Positions 11,136 through 24,000 of a stretch of 64,000 bases of DNA are shown here, piece after piece. Under the pieces are notes generated by a model. That model had not been told where the DNA came from. It searched no databases and saw only the letters and a program-made list of their open reading frames with translations. The translations under genes and the position numbers were made by a program. The stretch is from Paralvinella palmiformis (lineage: Eukaryota > Annelida > Polychaeta > Terebellida > Alvinellidae), in the NCBI GenBank assembly GCA_025642065.1, contig JAODUP010000040.1, positions 428,001-492,000 of the forward strand, given 5' to 3'. Position 1 is the stretch's first letter, and the number at the start of each line of letters is the position of its first letter.

Positions 11136-11500
11136 TGCAATCTACAAATGGAAAACAGGTCAATGAGTTCATTTCAATATTCTTTCTTTTGTTTAATATT
11201 AATGCTAACATTGTAACTATCAACTTAATTCTGTTCAGTTACTATTTATACGATTATCATAATTTATATTTTTACCAACAACATAGATTATTTCTACTGA
11301 TAGCAATCGTAATGGTGCCAGTAGATCCTTGCTCTAAAATAAAGATCATTTACTATATAAATGAATAAGAATGGCGTTTTTGTTTAAAGACAACAATTGT
11401 TTAATAAATGCACGTTAATATTTTACTAGTACTACTACTAATAAAGTTTAGTAGTAGAAATAACTGTTGTTATTGTTTCACATTAAGTGGTTGTTGTTTT

Positions 11501-11502
<2 letters not shown>

Positions 11503-11577
<75 letters not shown>
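11503..11577. repeat. (GT)n microsatellite, about 37 units
   Basis: Uninterrupted GT run, one of the two longest in the window (the other is at 46912-46983). Confidence 0.95.
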
Positions 11578-11579
<2 letters not shown>

Positions 11580-11711
11580 AGGGTACATATAAAGAGGCAA
11601 CAGGCACAGAGCATCAACATATCTAAACATCCTTCGAAACCTACCTCCATAAATCTAAATACAACTATACATACATTAATCTAAAAATAAAATGTTCCAT
11701 ACCTCCACATA

Positions 11712-12062
11712 TTGATAAATGTGTGCGTATACCTAAGCATGTATCTGGGCTACTCATCAGCCTGTGGGGCCCAGCTAACGATTTTCGTACGCGACAAATA
11801 TGTCACGCCCACAGGAAAGTGGCTACATGCAGGCTACGTACAAAAAGCGGAAGCACGTAAAACATACCATTTGATACCACAGCTCGCAACAAACAACACG
11901 TGCGTGTGGTTCAATGGTGACTTGCTACATATATATCAAACTATTTTGACACCACAGTTTACATTCAACAGTAATTTTCTGTGGTCCAAAAGAAACCTGT
12001 ATATAAAGCATTTCGATACCTCAGATGCTGACCTCAGCTTTATTCTGGGTTCGAATAACTGA
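11712..12062 (+). other. Uncharacterised ORF, 116 codons
   Basis: Open frame with mixed composition and more C/G at third positions than its surroundings (CGTACGCGACAAATATGTC, CACGCCCACAGGAAAGTGG). The residues are not low-complexity (for example PTGKWLHAGYVQKAE, CVWFNGDLLHIY), and I recognise no domain. No convincing splice sites or polyadenylation context fix it as an exon. It may be a relic of a mobile element. Low confidence that it is translated. Confidence 0.15.
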
Positions 12063-12475
12063 ATAAATCCTACCTATACGAACCATGTATATACAATTCC
12101 GACTAGTCTGGCGTCGAAGTTCTTCTCTAATCTAAGTGAAACTTTAAGCCTTTTATACACCCTCAGCGTGTTAACAAACATTACAGTTTGTTCATAACAA
12201 AGAGAATGTACACTAACTCAGAATGGACTCACTGAAGTGATTTAACTAAAATAAAAACAAAGTAGCAATACCGCACAATGGATTATTACTGGACTAGAAC
12301 GAAATAGCGTCTCAAACCTGAGTAAATACTATAATTTACTCGAACGTAACAGCTAATCCTCATACGTTTCCGTTCATCACAAAGTGAACGTTCATTCACG
12401 CCTAATTTAGCGTCCCTAAGTATATGCAGTTAGGTGTGGTGGGATCTAAATGTGTGTGTGTGTGTGTGATTGTTT

Positions 12476-12476
12476 T

Positions 12477-12517
<41 letters not shown>
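12476..12517. repeat. (AT)n microsatellite
   Basis: Pure AT dinucleotide tract next to a short GT run at 12451-12469. Confidence 0.9.
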
Positions 12518-12519
<2 letters not shown>

Positions 12520-13015
12520 AATATGTATGCTCCACATAATAATCATATATATCAATTGGAATATAACTGTAATATGTGATTTCTTACCTTTTCTTGCTCT
12601 ATGTCAACAAATGTCCAAATATAAATACTGTTTCAACTCACACAAACGCTTATATAGCTTAAAGCTGTTGTTGGCCTCACGTTGTGCAATCTTTTAATCC
12701 TGTTTGGACTGATGATGCAATATCTGCCAATCATAGAGGAACTTCAATTGAACGTTATGATCATGTTTTTTACTTGATTAATTGGCTATTTGATGCATTG
12801 CTAATAAAAGACAATGCACCAAGGAACTGTGTAAATTATCTGATATGAAAATGAAATCAACTCGGGGGGGGGGGTCTTCATCAGAAGAAATGTAGATATG
12901 GAAAGTGAGAGAACAGGATAATTTTTATTAAAATAGAAAGGCACAAATCATCCGAGGAAGTAAAAAACTTTGGGAATGATAAGACTCACGGTGTGTCGAC
13001 TTCATTTTTCCATGC

Positions 13016-13051
<36 letters not shown>

Positions 13052-14198
13052 TGTGTGTGTTTATGTGGATGTGAAAATTTGTTATAAAATATGTACGTAC
13101 ACGAACGTTGTATTTGCATATACCGGCGTATGAATATAAAATAAATTATTATTTATCAATTCTTTCAAGTTATTGACAAATTATTTAGTGCGATGATAAT
13201 AACTTAGTTTCCTGGAAGATCTCGTGACAGTAAACGTGTACATAGCGAATATAGATACTTTTGACACGTACCGTTTATAGATGAAAGTTCATCATCTATA
13301 ATTGTAGAAACATACAATAACTTGCAATATCCATTAATCTCCAATTGTTTCTAACAGTTCAATTTTTTTAATACATTTTAAGTAAATTGTGACAGGGTAT
13401 GAGAACATAAAATAATAAGTTCCAATTCCCAAAATGACATCAAATGATAATTCCACTTATAGAAGTCTTCGTTATATTCCTCTTCATCAAGTACACCAAA
13501 TTGTCTAATCCACAAAATTCACACCAAGTTCATCGAATATATAAGTGATCATTCATTTTTCAAAATTAAGATTAAAACTCCAACGAGTTTATCAAAATAA
13601 ATATTCTGAACTGGAGGTCACCGAACTTGTAGAAACTAACAGTAGCAAGTATCCATAATTCAAGAAATTTAGCATATATTAACGAAGCCATTATTGGCCT
13701 AAAGTGGCACGACATTACAGAATGTTGTTTGTAAATATGAGTGTGTATGTGTGCGTGAGTACGTGCTCTCATCCGTCCACGTATAAGGAATATATGCATT
13801 TATAAGACATCTTCTTTTTTAACATTGTACTTGATCAATTTGATTAAATATCATAACTGTATTAAATTTAATAAATACGTAATTGTTTTTCATTAAAAAA
13901 AGAATCATTGTAAAATTCTTATTGGTAAAATTGTGATGGACAAATCTACCAAAACATAGGGGTTCAGTTTGAACCAGATAAAGATGAATTTCAGGTGAGT
14001 AATTACTGCCGTCGCTTGAATTTTAGCCATAATATCAATTTTGTTATGGGGCTTAAAGTTAGTAAATATTAAAGATTGTTATTTTAAAGGGACATAATTT
14101 TTGTAACGTTTGATTGTAATATGCGACCTGTTTCATGATTGATTTGTATCACTTATAGTGAATCTTCACTTAATTTGATTAATTAAAATTTTCAGAGG

Positions 14199-14782
14199 AC
14201 GTATTTAGCGCACAGTGCGCTCAGAAAATTGTCAACAAGTTTCTTGACATTCTATTAAAGTCGACGTACTAAGCGCTGACTGCGTCTACTTTTTTTCGTA
14301 CAACTGAACTCATAACCATTCACTTTTGAAGCATTAGATCTGCGGTGAAAAAAACCTGCCCTATTTATATATGGTCTTGAAATCAACAAAGTTCTCTCCA
14401 AGAATATTGATGACTTGATAAACTTGAATTGTTTCAAATCCAAGTCTTCTAACCTTTAACAACCTTTCAGCACTCCATGGAGCACAACTCAATGTGTCAT
14501 TTTAACCAATTTTCTGGCATTTTATATAGACACAAGTTGCATTTAACATGTCGCAGTGGTTTTTCGTTTACTTGGGATACGCTAAAAACACACACACAAA
14601 CACACACAATCATATGTGATTGGCTGACTTTACCACTTGTATGAATGAACTCTAAACACTGCCAGATAAATCAGTTGTGAGACATTAGGCTAATTCTTAT
14701 CATTTGTCCATCTCTCCATCCCTAAAAAAGTTTCGTTGGAAGTGGAATGTGCGCTTATTAGGGCATGTGCGCTAAATACGTC
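14199..14782. mobile_element. Short element with 17-bp perfect terminal inverted repeats
   Basis: GACGTATTTAGCGCACA at 14199-14215 is the exact reverse complement of TGTGCGCTAAATACGTC at 14766-14782. A further related motif (GACGTACTAAGCGCTGAC) lies at about 14263. The 584-bp size suggests a non-autonomous DNA transposon (MITE). I could not identify a target-site duplication or superfamily. Confidence 0.55.
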
Positions 14783-14864
14783 GAATGTGTGAGGAGTATT
14801 TACTTCCATGAGCTATCCACCATTATCAGTATATATTTAAGAAACTTTATTTTAGTCAAGCAAA

Positions 14865-15019
14865 TTAATCTAGTCTCAGTACTGGCAGTTTGGTTGCTAG
14901 TTCGTATATATTAACCAAGCTGCTTACGTCAGATCCATGTATATGACCAATCTGTTTTAAATGTTCTTGGTGTCTTCTTGATATTACGGTTGTTGTTGTT
15001 GTATCATTTGCGTATCTTC
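14865..15019 (-). other. Possible terminal coding exon of unknown gene
   Basis: The minus strand has a plausible acceptor (CTGTCTTTATAG|GAAGATACG), then 51 open codons to a stop: a Thr run, ISRRHQEHLKQ and LVNIYELATKLPVL. Only one acceptor and no partner exon is visible, and a GTAAGC inside it could equally be a donor. Not recognised. Confidence 0.15.
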
Positions 15020-15599
15020 CTATAAAGACAGAATACATTTTCAAGGAACAATTCACCTTTATTACAAAATTTCAGAACTAATAAAAATATACTCACACAA
15101 ATTAAAAATTATGTCAAAATATGAACACGATCAACAAGCACATGTTAAATAACCAAGTTCAAAGTGCTGGTTAATTGACTATTAATGGTTTGTTGGCGCC
15201 ACCATTTTGAAGCTAAACACAGACAGGATATGCTTCTGAAATCTGACGTCACTGATTTTATTACCTGGTTATAATAATGTGAATAAATTTTCGGCACAAA
15301 ACCGTATTTACGAATATTACAGTATAGTTGTGGTCCGAATACTCTCGTATGTTATTGAAATGGCTAAAGAATTCCTTATAAAGATTGTTTTGTACTTTTG
15401 TAACAAGAAGTAGCTACCGAGCTGTCAGATTTATTTATGTAAATTGACCAACGACGGTGTCAGCTAGTAGTAATTAGGTTAAACACGGGAACAGGTAAGG
15501 TCACGAGGATGGCTAAACCAGAGCATTGTGGTGATCTGACTCGTTCGGGATCGAAATGGCTTAAAATCCTTAAATGTGCCATCTGAGTTCAGAACACGT

Positions 15600-16150
15600 G
15601 ACACTTTTCATTCTCGTCATACGATCTTGCTTGCGTTTCGGGTGAAATCCCCGGGCTGTCGCTTGATCACCACAGCCTCTATGTTGGACTGGTCGAGACT
15701 AAAACCTCCCCCACCACGCACAGTTTGGGAGTAGAACACCAAAGTCAGATCACGGCAGTTGCGAGAATGTTCAGATTAATTGTTTGTTTTGTTGTTTGGG
15801 GAGAATCCCCAGGCTGTCGCTTATTCGGCACAGCCTCTATGTTGGAGTGGTTGAGAAATCTCCCCCCCCCCCCCAACACTCACAGGGGAGCAATACGGAA
15901 AGATGGAACCGAAATACCCTGAGGGTGGTCACTGCCAGAATGTTTTACGTCCTCGGGGGGTCTTTAAAGTCCCCTTTTATTTTTAATAATTCAGTGGAGG
16001 CGGCAGCGCCATTTAACGTGCTCAACCACCAACGATGTTGTGAGCCGAGAAATTAATATCTGGAAAAGGTTCGACCTTTTGCTGGGATCGAACCTGTGAC
16101 CCTTGGTACCAAGTGCCGGGTGCTTATAACCGCTAGGCCAACGGAGCACA
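15600..16150 (-). repeat. tRNA-derived SINE (family B) with internal duplicated segment
   Basis: A tRNA-like head reads from 16150 on the minus strand (TGGCCTAGCGGTTATAAGC, then CAGGTTCGATCCCAGC). The body is long and GC-rich. A segment containing GGCTGTCGCTTATTCGGCAC and CAGCCTCTATGTTGGA occurs twice, at about 15641-15713 and 15801-15868, so two copies or an internal duplication are present. Related sequence occurs at 25690-25840. The plus-strand ORFs here are shadows of the repeat. Confidence 0.65.
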
Positions 16151-16631
16151 CTATATTCGAGGAAGTCGTAATAACTACCCTCCAGTAATTATAATTATTT
16201 TCTTATATCTATGACATCAGGTAGAGTTCGTTATTATTATAATGGGATTTTGAATTACTTTTATCAACATTACACGTTTAAATCGTATTATTTGAGGGTG
16301 AACTGTTCCTTTAAGGAAGGAATCATGGAGTTTTGTTTGGTTGGAATTACTTGCCATGTGATTCCTCTAAGTCGTTAGGTTATGTAGATGTAGATAGCAC
16401 CATAGTTAGTTAATTATAAGTGGTGTCCACTCTACTTGATAAGTCGATGTGTTAAAATAAATGTTTACCTTCAAATATTTCAACAATCTGTGGGCATTAA
16501 GCGTGTGACACTTGATGTGAAGGCCCGGATATAGTTCGAGGCTCCCAAAATGCAGTCATTTTCTTCAGGAATAAATGTCAGGGTTCACAACATCATGGGC
16601 GGCAAACGTACATCAGTACCAAACACCTCGT

Positions 16632-17500
16632 GTTGTACGTATTATTATTATACCAAACTTATAAAGCGCTCTTTTCATACTTAAAGCCTGTTCAAAAGCG
16701 CTGTACATAAACTTATGGAGAAAAAACCCACATACGATTATTTAATAACAATATATGTATAAAGCTAAATTGTGATATTTATATATATATATATATATAT
16801 ATAAACTGACTAAGAAAAAGAAAAGAAAAAAGAAATTAAAGATCGAAATGGCTGGAGAACAAATGCGTTTTCAGCAACATCTTAAAAATGTTCAGTGTTT
16901 TGGATTCACGAATGTGAGCTGGAAGTGCATTCCATAGCTTGGCTGCTGAACACTGAAATTTTCTTTCGCCATAGCTAGATGTTCTAACCCTTGGAACCAC
17001 CAATGTCACTAAACCCAACGAACGTAGTGTTCTTCTTGGTTGATAAACTGTCAACATGTCAGATATGTATCTTGGAGCCTGTTCATGTAGGGCTTTATAC
17101 GTGTGCATCAGGATTTTAAATTGCACTCGACACTTAACAGGCAACCAATGCAGATCCTTCAATGTTGATGTAATGTGACTCCGGCTTGATGTTCGAGTTA
17201 CATACAATCCGTGCCGCCGTGTTCTGTATACGTTGCAACTTGTTAATGGAGGTCTGGGGCAGTCCATTGAGTAAAGCGTTACAGTAGTCCAAACGTGATG
17301 TTATAAGCCCATTAAGCGACTTACTTGCATCACTTGTGAAGTAACGCCTAATATGCCCAATGTTGCGGAGTTGGTGATAGCCAGCCCTACAGATATTATT
17401 CAACTGTTGCTCCATATTTAGTGCAGAGTCAAAGATAACACCTAAGTTCCTCACAGTATTCACTGGTGTTATATTAATGTCGCCAAAACAAAACAGTAAC
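16632..17500 (-). mobile_element. Non-LTR retrotransposon 3' fragment (L2/CR1-like)
   Basis: Minus-strand frames carry the region after the catalytic RT core: VRNLGVIFDS, SRLDYCNALLNGL, LQRIQNTAARIV, then after a frameshift near 17180 the LHWLPVKCRVQFK stretch and KLWNALPAHIR. The element ends in a 3' tail with GTACAGCGC, AGAGCGCTTTATAA and an ATT run. The RT core (YADD) is absent, so the copy is 5'-truncated and frameshifted, hence dead. The copy at 30941-32245 belongs to the same group. Confidence 0.8.
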
Positions 17501-17819
17501 GTTTAGTATTAACCAGAGTACATACAATGCGTATATGAATTTGTACATAATTTCATACGGATCTGTATCCGTGTGTGGTAGGTTTGGTTATGTCCAGTAT
17601 ATGTGGGGAGGAGCGTGGATCCCGTAGGAGTTGGAATACATTCCTCGATCCAGAATGGTGGGCTTCGATAAAACGCGTATTAAATCCCCTTTCCATCAAA
17701 TACGTCATGAAATAACCTAAATAGTTCGTTTATGTATTATACTGTTATATCACAAAAAGAAAACAACAATAATAACAATAAAGATACGATAATCATTATT
17801 CTCTAATAAAGTCCAATCG

Positions 17820-18476
17820 AGTACGCCGCACCAACCGCACGCCGGTTAATGTTGTTGTCATCTGTCACCAAACGCCTCAACTGGCCAACAGGTGGCAGCA
17901 CCATACACAGCCAACGGCTCACCTTCTACCTGTTCGTGGCTCGGTCTCAAAAAATCGATGCCATCACCGAGCTGCTGCTGCCTTGTGATAGGCGAGCGCG
18001 CGTGCCGCCTGACACACAGCTACTGTCGTCCTCGGCGAGAGGAGGTACAATAATACGACTGGCAGCCAACAAAATAATAGCGAGTCACGACCGACAGGCG
18101 GCGTCTTGAAGCTTATTTGATATCTAGGTCAGACGGAGGAGGCTTCACCTGGAGAGCTTAGCCATTAGGTAACGACGAACACCTGGCCTTGTGATTTTTG
18201 GCGACGGACGCGGTCCAGTTCTGGCGAAACGACCCCGATCGGGCAATAGGTCTGTGTTAGTGCGGTGTTACTAGTTCTAGACCGTTTCTCGGTCTTCATT
18301 ATATGTATCGACTAGAGACGCTGGACAGCAGTCTGCTACTCTTATCATCTCTCTCCCTATATCCTCTCTCTCAGAGTGTAATGTATGTTAGCGTCGGTGT
18401 AGATTTGTCAGTTTGTCGACTTGCATGAGTGAACGTTGTTCTTGATATCGTAACGGATTGGCTCGCCGATTTACAG
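17820..18476 (+). promoter_or_regulatory. Candidate CpG-rich promoter and non-coding first exon
   Basis: This stretch is much richer in CpG than its surroundings (for example GGCGAGCGCGCGTGCC, CGACGGACGCGG) and ends in a near-ideal donor, TTTACAG|GTAAGT, with the exon end at 18476. The first coding exon of the plus-strand claudin-like gene begins behind an acceptor at 21093, so a 5' non-coding exon must exist. This is the best local candidate, giving a 2.6-kb first intron. The transcription start is unknown and the link is inference. Confidence 0.35.
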
Positions 18477-19109
18477 GTAAGTCCCGTTGATTGGCATTTG
18501 GCTCGTTAGCCGCACGGTAATGCGCGCCATCCAGTCGGACCAATCAGTGGTCCAACGTAGTCCCATTTACCAGTTTTGTATTCGACTGGTTTCCGGGTCG
18601 GGGATATCGAGATTTGAATACTTATTCAAATTTCGAACTTTTGCCTAGATTATCTCAGGCATTCGCGTGTGTAGTTTACGGAACTTTGCGGGTTATGGGT
18701 CCCATTCAAACTGCTGTAGTAGATTTTATTATTTCTGCCCGAAGAAGGGGTTAGCTCAGCCAATGACTTCAACCGGTAAAAAGTATGCAGTCGTAGACTA
18801 TAGCAGTGGTGGTGCAATTACGATGATCGTGTGTTATAGATAGTATACACACACCCCTGAATATACAACACTTACACTGTCATTCACAAACGTTCATCTT
18901 GGTGAATAAGTATTCTGAAAAATATCAATTTTATGGGAGAATTACAGCAATACAGGTGTGAATCTTTATAAGCATAAAAATTACTATTGTTATGTCACTG
19001 ACTAAACACAAATCCTTATTGTGGCAGATATGTACTGTTACAAACTAGTCTGTGTCATAAGCATCAACACACACACACACATATATATATATGTGACAAT
19101 TCATTTATA

Positions 19110-19680
19110 TCATCATGATGGATGATGGGTTGAGTTGCTTAGATATGGAGTGCATGCATTCTGTCAATTTTGATCAGTTCCAATTCCATATATACAAACT
19201 TATCAGTTCCTAAATTACAATTCCATAATTGAATTGATCCCATGTCTGGCCAGTTATGGAATAGGGTGGAAACACTATTTGGGGTAAAAACTTATCAACA
19301 AATGTTTTTCTATATTTTTTAGTAAAGGAAAAGTTAAATGGTAATTTTACTTTGTGGACTTGATCAGTTCCAAATAAATAAAAAAAATCTGGAATTGGAA
19401 TCAACCATCAATTCAAATCCCAGAATTGTATGGAACATATGATTGAGGAGCATCTGTCAACAAAAACCAATTCCACAATCACAGGTTGAATCTCGCTCAA
19501 ACCTACAACCTGAAGGATTGGAACACAATTCTGTAACCACTGCACCATCATTGTTCAGACGTTTGGTCAATTCCAAATGTACAAATTCCGTTTTTACCTA
19601 CTACTTTTTACCATGTGTTGGTACCCTGAGTACCTTCTGGAATACCTTTAAATATTGGTTCAAATAAATTTGAAATTGAT
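19110..19680. repeat. Degenerate copies of the AATTCC-rich hAT MITE family
   Basis: Shares blocks with the better copy at 53023-53315: GAATTGATCCCATGTCTG, AAATGGTAATTTTACTTTGTGG, and TTTTTACCTACTACTTTTTAC followed by GAGTACCTTC. The blocks are disordered, suggesting more than one overlapping, decayed insertion. No target duplication found. Confidence 0.5.
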
Positions 19681-20324
19681 TAAAGACGTTTTCAAACATT
19701 AATATTGGAATAAAAAGTATTAGTATTTAAATACTTTAAAAGAATGGATTTTTCAAATACATTCTTAAATACACTAAAATAATTTTCCAAAATTTTTATA
19801 TCTATTGATCTGAATATCCCAAAACATGATTTGTTCCTGGAAACAATTTGACATATCTGTTGTGTATACATAATTGATTTGTCTCTCTGTTTTAATATAT
19901 CTGTTTCTCACAACTCCCTTCTCAATCAAAGATTGTATTATCCATGATAGTGGAATATGATAATTAGAAGGGATTATTAAAATGGATAATATGAGTTCCA
20001 ATGAGCAGCTGTCATATTTCCTATAAAATGGCTATCATTTCAGCATATGCCATTCAGTTGTAGATATACTACACAGTGCTTATTAAATATTTGAGATATT
20101 TATTTTGAGAATAAACTATACCATAGATTAAATTTGCTATGGTTTTTAAAATGTAATGGTGAATGTTGACAGTGATTTCAAGATAATAGTACATTTGAGA
20201 AGCTCATTCACCACTGGAGACTTGTGTCTTCTAACTGATGACACTTATCAATATTTTCTGTTACCTGCAACAAACAGCAATTATAAATTGATATGACATT
20301 ATGTGATGATAATAATGTCAGTGG

Positions 20325-20510
20325 GTGCCTCCATGGGCTAACTTGTAGTGTAGTTGGTCACAGACCTGCAGTACCTGGGTTCAAACCCTGACTATGGTAT
20401 GTTAGCAAGGGTGTAACAGCTTTGATTTTGTGCATTATTTTTCTTGAAAGTCACCTGGGTCATTTAGCCTGCTGTGTATAAAAATGGACATAGAACAGCA
20501 TCATCATCAG
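20325..20510 (+). repeat. tRNA-derived SINE (family A)
   Basis: The head GGTGCCTCCATGGGCTAACT leads to TGGGTTCAAACCCTGAC (box B-like), then a body and a tail GGGTCATTTAGCCTGC ending in (ATC)n near 20492-20503. Lies in the presumed first intron of the plus-strand claudin-like gene. Confidence 0.7.
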
Positions 20511-20837
20511 CTGATAAAACATGATATTATCATGTATGATGCATGTGCTATAATTATGTGATGCTTTACAAATAGTAATAGTATTTAAATGTAGAATTAC
20601 AAATTTTGTTCATGAAAAATGTAAAAAGGTTTTTGTATTTGAAATGCTCTTAAAATATATTTTTATTTAAATACTATTTCCTGTAAATGTAATTGTATTT
20701 GACCCGACAAAAAAGTATTTTATGAGGAAGTATTGCATTTAAAAAGATCATTCTCTGTCACACACAAATCAGAGTTGGTTCAACATAGCATTAGCCGTTT
20801 GATACAAATCTAGCACCCATCTCTCAGTTTGGGAGAT

Positions 20838-21060
20838 GGGTGCATCAGTAGCACGGTGATAGAGCACTGGACCGCATACTTTTGGGTGGTAAATTCGAAT
20901 CCGACTCGTGGCTGTGTTTGTGGCATTTATTTTCCAAGGGGAGTCGTCCCTTGACCATATGTCCCAAGTGTGACCAGCGTCAATGCTAGATAACTCGACT
21001 CGAGGTGGGAGACGTTTGTTACAGGTGTTAATTCCGTGTCACAAACAGACTGACGTCTAA
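20838..21060 (+). repeat. tRNA-derived SINE (family C) upstream of exon acceptor
   Basis: The tRNA-like head (GGGTGCATCAGTAGCACGG, box B-like AAATTCGAATCC) is followed by a body with CGTCCCTTGACCATATGTCC and CAGACTGACGTC. It ends about 30 bp before the acceptor of the first coding exon (21093). The body resembles 25940-26070. Confidence 0.65.
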
Positions 21061-21098
21061 AAACCCGAATGTTTTCTCTTTTTTTTCTCCTAGTTACA

Positions 21099-24000
21099 AT
21101 GGCTTCCTGTGTGGTAGTGACGGCTTATACCTGTCTCTTGCTGGGTTTTCTCGCCGTCGGATTTGGTTTCTTTGCACCGTTCTGGGTCCAGTACATCAAC
21201 GATGGCGCCTACGAAGGACTCTGGGGCAGATGTAGGGATATCGAGATCAACGTCGAAACAGGAGAGGACCTGATCCGCTTCAAGTGCGTCTGGTTCCATG
21301 AGGATGACTTCGGCTGGGAAAAATCCAAACCAGGTAAGCGAAGGATTATTTGAATTGAGAATTACGCACACGCTGTAAGTGTGACATGGTTCCAATCCGA
21401 AATAATGTACTTTTGTGACGGCTTCTATTACTCATCAACAGAGATATACAGCACCTGGAGTTGTTGATGTGGCCGAGTTATTTCAGTTTGTCTCAAACAG
21501 TCTGTTATAAAGTTAAATAGTGTGTATTATGGAACCAAGATACAGAGAAATGATAACTGTTGATGACATCAAGTGTATAGATGTTGGGGTAATCGATTAC
21601 ATGTTTTCAAGTAATCGTAATTGCCATTTCCAGATGCAGTATAATCGTATTCAATTACAGTGTAAATGTAATCGTATTAAGCAGTTACTTTCACGATTAC
21701 ACAAGGTGTTTTATTTTTTATCATCTTATATCATGCCAGAGATATGGTTTTGTATGTAAGGCAAAAGATAACAATCGAACTGATTTACCTATTGACGGAC
21801 TGCTGTCATATTTATACACATCATGATTTGTCAGTTTATTGGTTCTGTACACATAAAGGAAAATGTGTTGAAACGCTGTTTCAGATGTTGCCGCTATTAT
21901 ACATCATATAAACATTTCAGATTATATTGTGTTGATTTCACTGGGTTAAACCGAAGCTAGTTACAGAGCCAGCAATTGTGCATGGCTTCTTTCTGACACT
22001 GTCGTTTTAACTCCAGCTGCAAATTATCCTGATTGGCCAGCAGTCAGATGACAAGCAGCCAATTAAATTAACGCCCATGGGCATTAGATGAAGATTAAAG
22101 GTCGAAGTACAGAGTTGGAAGGTGGCAGAGTTATGGAAGAAATATATAATTTAAAGCGTAGCACTAATTTAAGACTGTTAGAAAGTGGTCCATTTACAGA
22201 GGATTTTAGGGTTAGGGTTTTGACTATATTCTAATTATCCTATTTATTATACCTGGCTATAGTGACGTCACACATGATGCATTTCATTACTAAATATATA
22301 TTCAAATAATTCCATTGCTATTGTTTGCACTAATCTCAGTTATCTCTATAAGTATAAATACCTGTGCATTCATGGCAAATGCATTACTTGCTCCTTCACT
22401 CTATGGTGAATATTGATCTCAGAAATATTAAAACTAATTAACGTCGTACAATGGCATCAAACTCAGAGTCTCTAGTACATTTTCATTTCAAGAACATACC
22501 AGAAAGTGGGTCTGGTTCTTACAAAGCAACATGTAAACACTGCAGCATGTTTATATCGGTATTATACATGTAACTGAATAAATTTTAGTGAAGAATCACA
22601 TTCATGTTTGTGTTATATACATTGTAATCATGATTACTTTACAATGTAATCATAATCAATTACATTCAGAATGAATGTAATTGTGCTATTCTCAAGTAAT
22701 CATAATCGATTCTGTAATCACCCCAACCCTGATATACGTAGAGGTTACAAAGATGCTATAGTAATGATGATAGGAACACCCACCTGTATAGATTATTATT
22801 AGGTCAACCAATTACTGGTTACAGGCATGATTCTGTATTTTACTTATTGAGATAGAAGAAACTTTCGTCCCTATTAATAAAAAGATGGTGAAGCTTGAAT
22901 GGCTGCACATTTTAGTCACACACAGGGAAAGGAATCTGTCTGAAATGGAAAAAGTTCCATGATATGTGCTCCTGTGTGAGTGGAGGTGGTGCACAAGTGC
23001 TAGCATATGGGTTAGACTACTCACAGATATTTATTAGAAGTGACACTGACTGTATAAGTAATAGTTTTAAACAATAAACAAATTAAATAACCTTTCTGAT
23101 CTGGTGTATCATAAAGGCCTATTGAATAATTCTTACTGAAAACATTTACAAAACAATGTGTAATTTATAAACACTTAACTCTGAAGCCAGTTGGTTCAAC
23201 TTTTTAAATTTTCATGCGTGTCAGTGTATTTATGTGTGTGTATGTATATAAAATGTATAAAAAATAAATAAATAGCGGTCCATTTTGGAGATAAATCACC
23301 ATTTATACATATCTTTTTCAAATTACAGTACAGCACCAATACTGCAAACGGCTGATAGCGTACACAAAATATCATCATGGTTTACCAACTAACACCATAG
23401 GTTCACATTACAACCAAAATACAAACAATAACAAAACTGTTTGGTCCACTAAAGCTCAATGACAAGTAGTGACAAGTTAGAAACTTCTGCCATCAGAAGC
23501 ACAGAACAAATTTAAGTATTTATAAATGTTGCATTTCTCCTACATGGTTCCCAGATTAATTGTCTTCTCTCTGTCTGATGTGTGTGTATTCATTTATTGA
23601 TCTAAATCATTAGTTAACCAGGTTATAATAATGGTAGATGTCTCACTCCAGAGTGTGTGTGTGTGTTGGATGGTGGGGTGAGGGGATCGTTAACACATAC
23701 TACTACCTACACTAATATTAACAATACCATTGTCATTTTATTGCTAACTTTATCATAGCCAATGTATGCTCAATAATATATTTAGCTTTATGACCAAGTT
23801 GCAGTTGATCCACTGATATGCCATCATGTTTTTATCTATCTAAATCTAAAATGTTGTAATTAACTGATTAGTTAAAACATGATACTTTGAATGTGATCAG
23901 GCATGTGGCGATTAAGGGATCAAGGTAATCGATTACTTCAGAATACAATGATTACGATTACAACTACAGTAATAATTAATGTAATTGATTGCAGCTATAT

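Larger units (their letters stand above)
11142..16631. other. No firm gene; repeats and weak coding candidates
   Basis: Holds a long (GT)n tract, (AT)n at 12476-12517, a CT run at 13017-13046, an inverted-repeat element (14199-14782) and a SINE-rich block (15600-16150). Two weak coding candidates, at 11712-12062 and 14865-15019, are listed separately. The 5' exon of the RBR gene should lie somewhere on the minus strand here, but I cannot identify it. Confidence 0.45.

Noticed and set aside
10383..11368. Plus-strand ORFs over the start of the RBR gene
   Set aside because: Antisense shadows of the 981-codon exon; no domains and no start context.
16060..16150. Possible tRNA gene
   Set aside because: Box A and box B are present but continue into a long SINE body found elsewhere; no convincing cloverleaf with acceptor stem.
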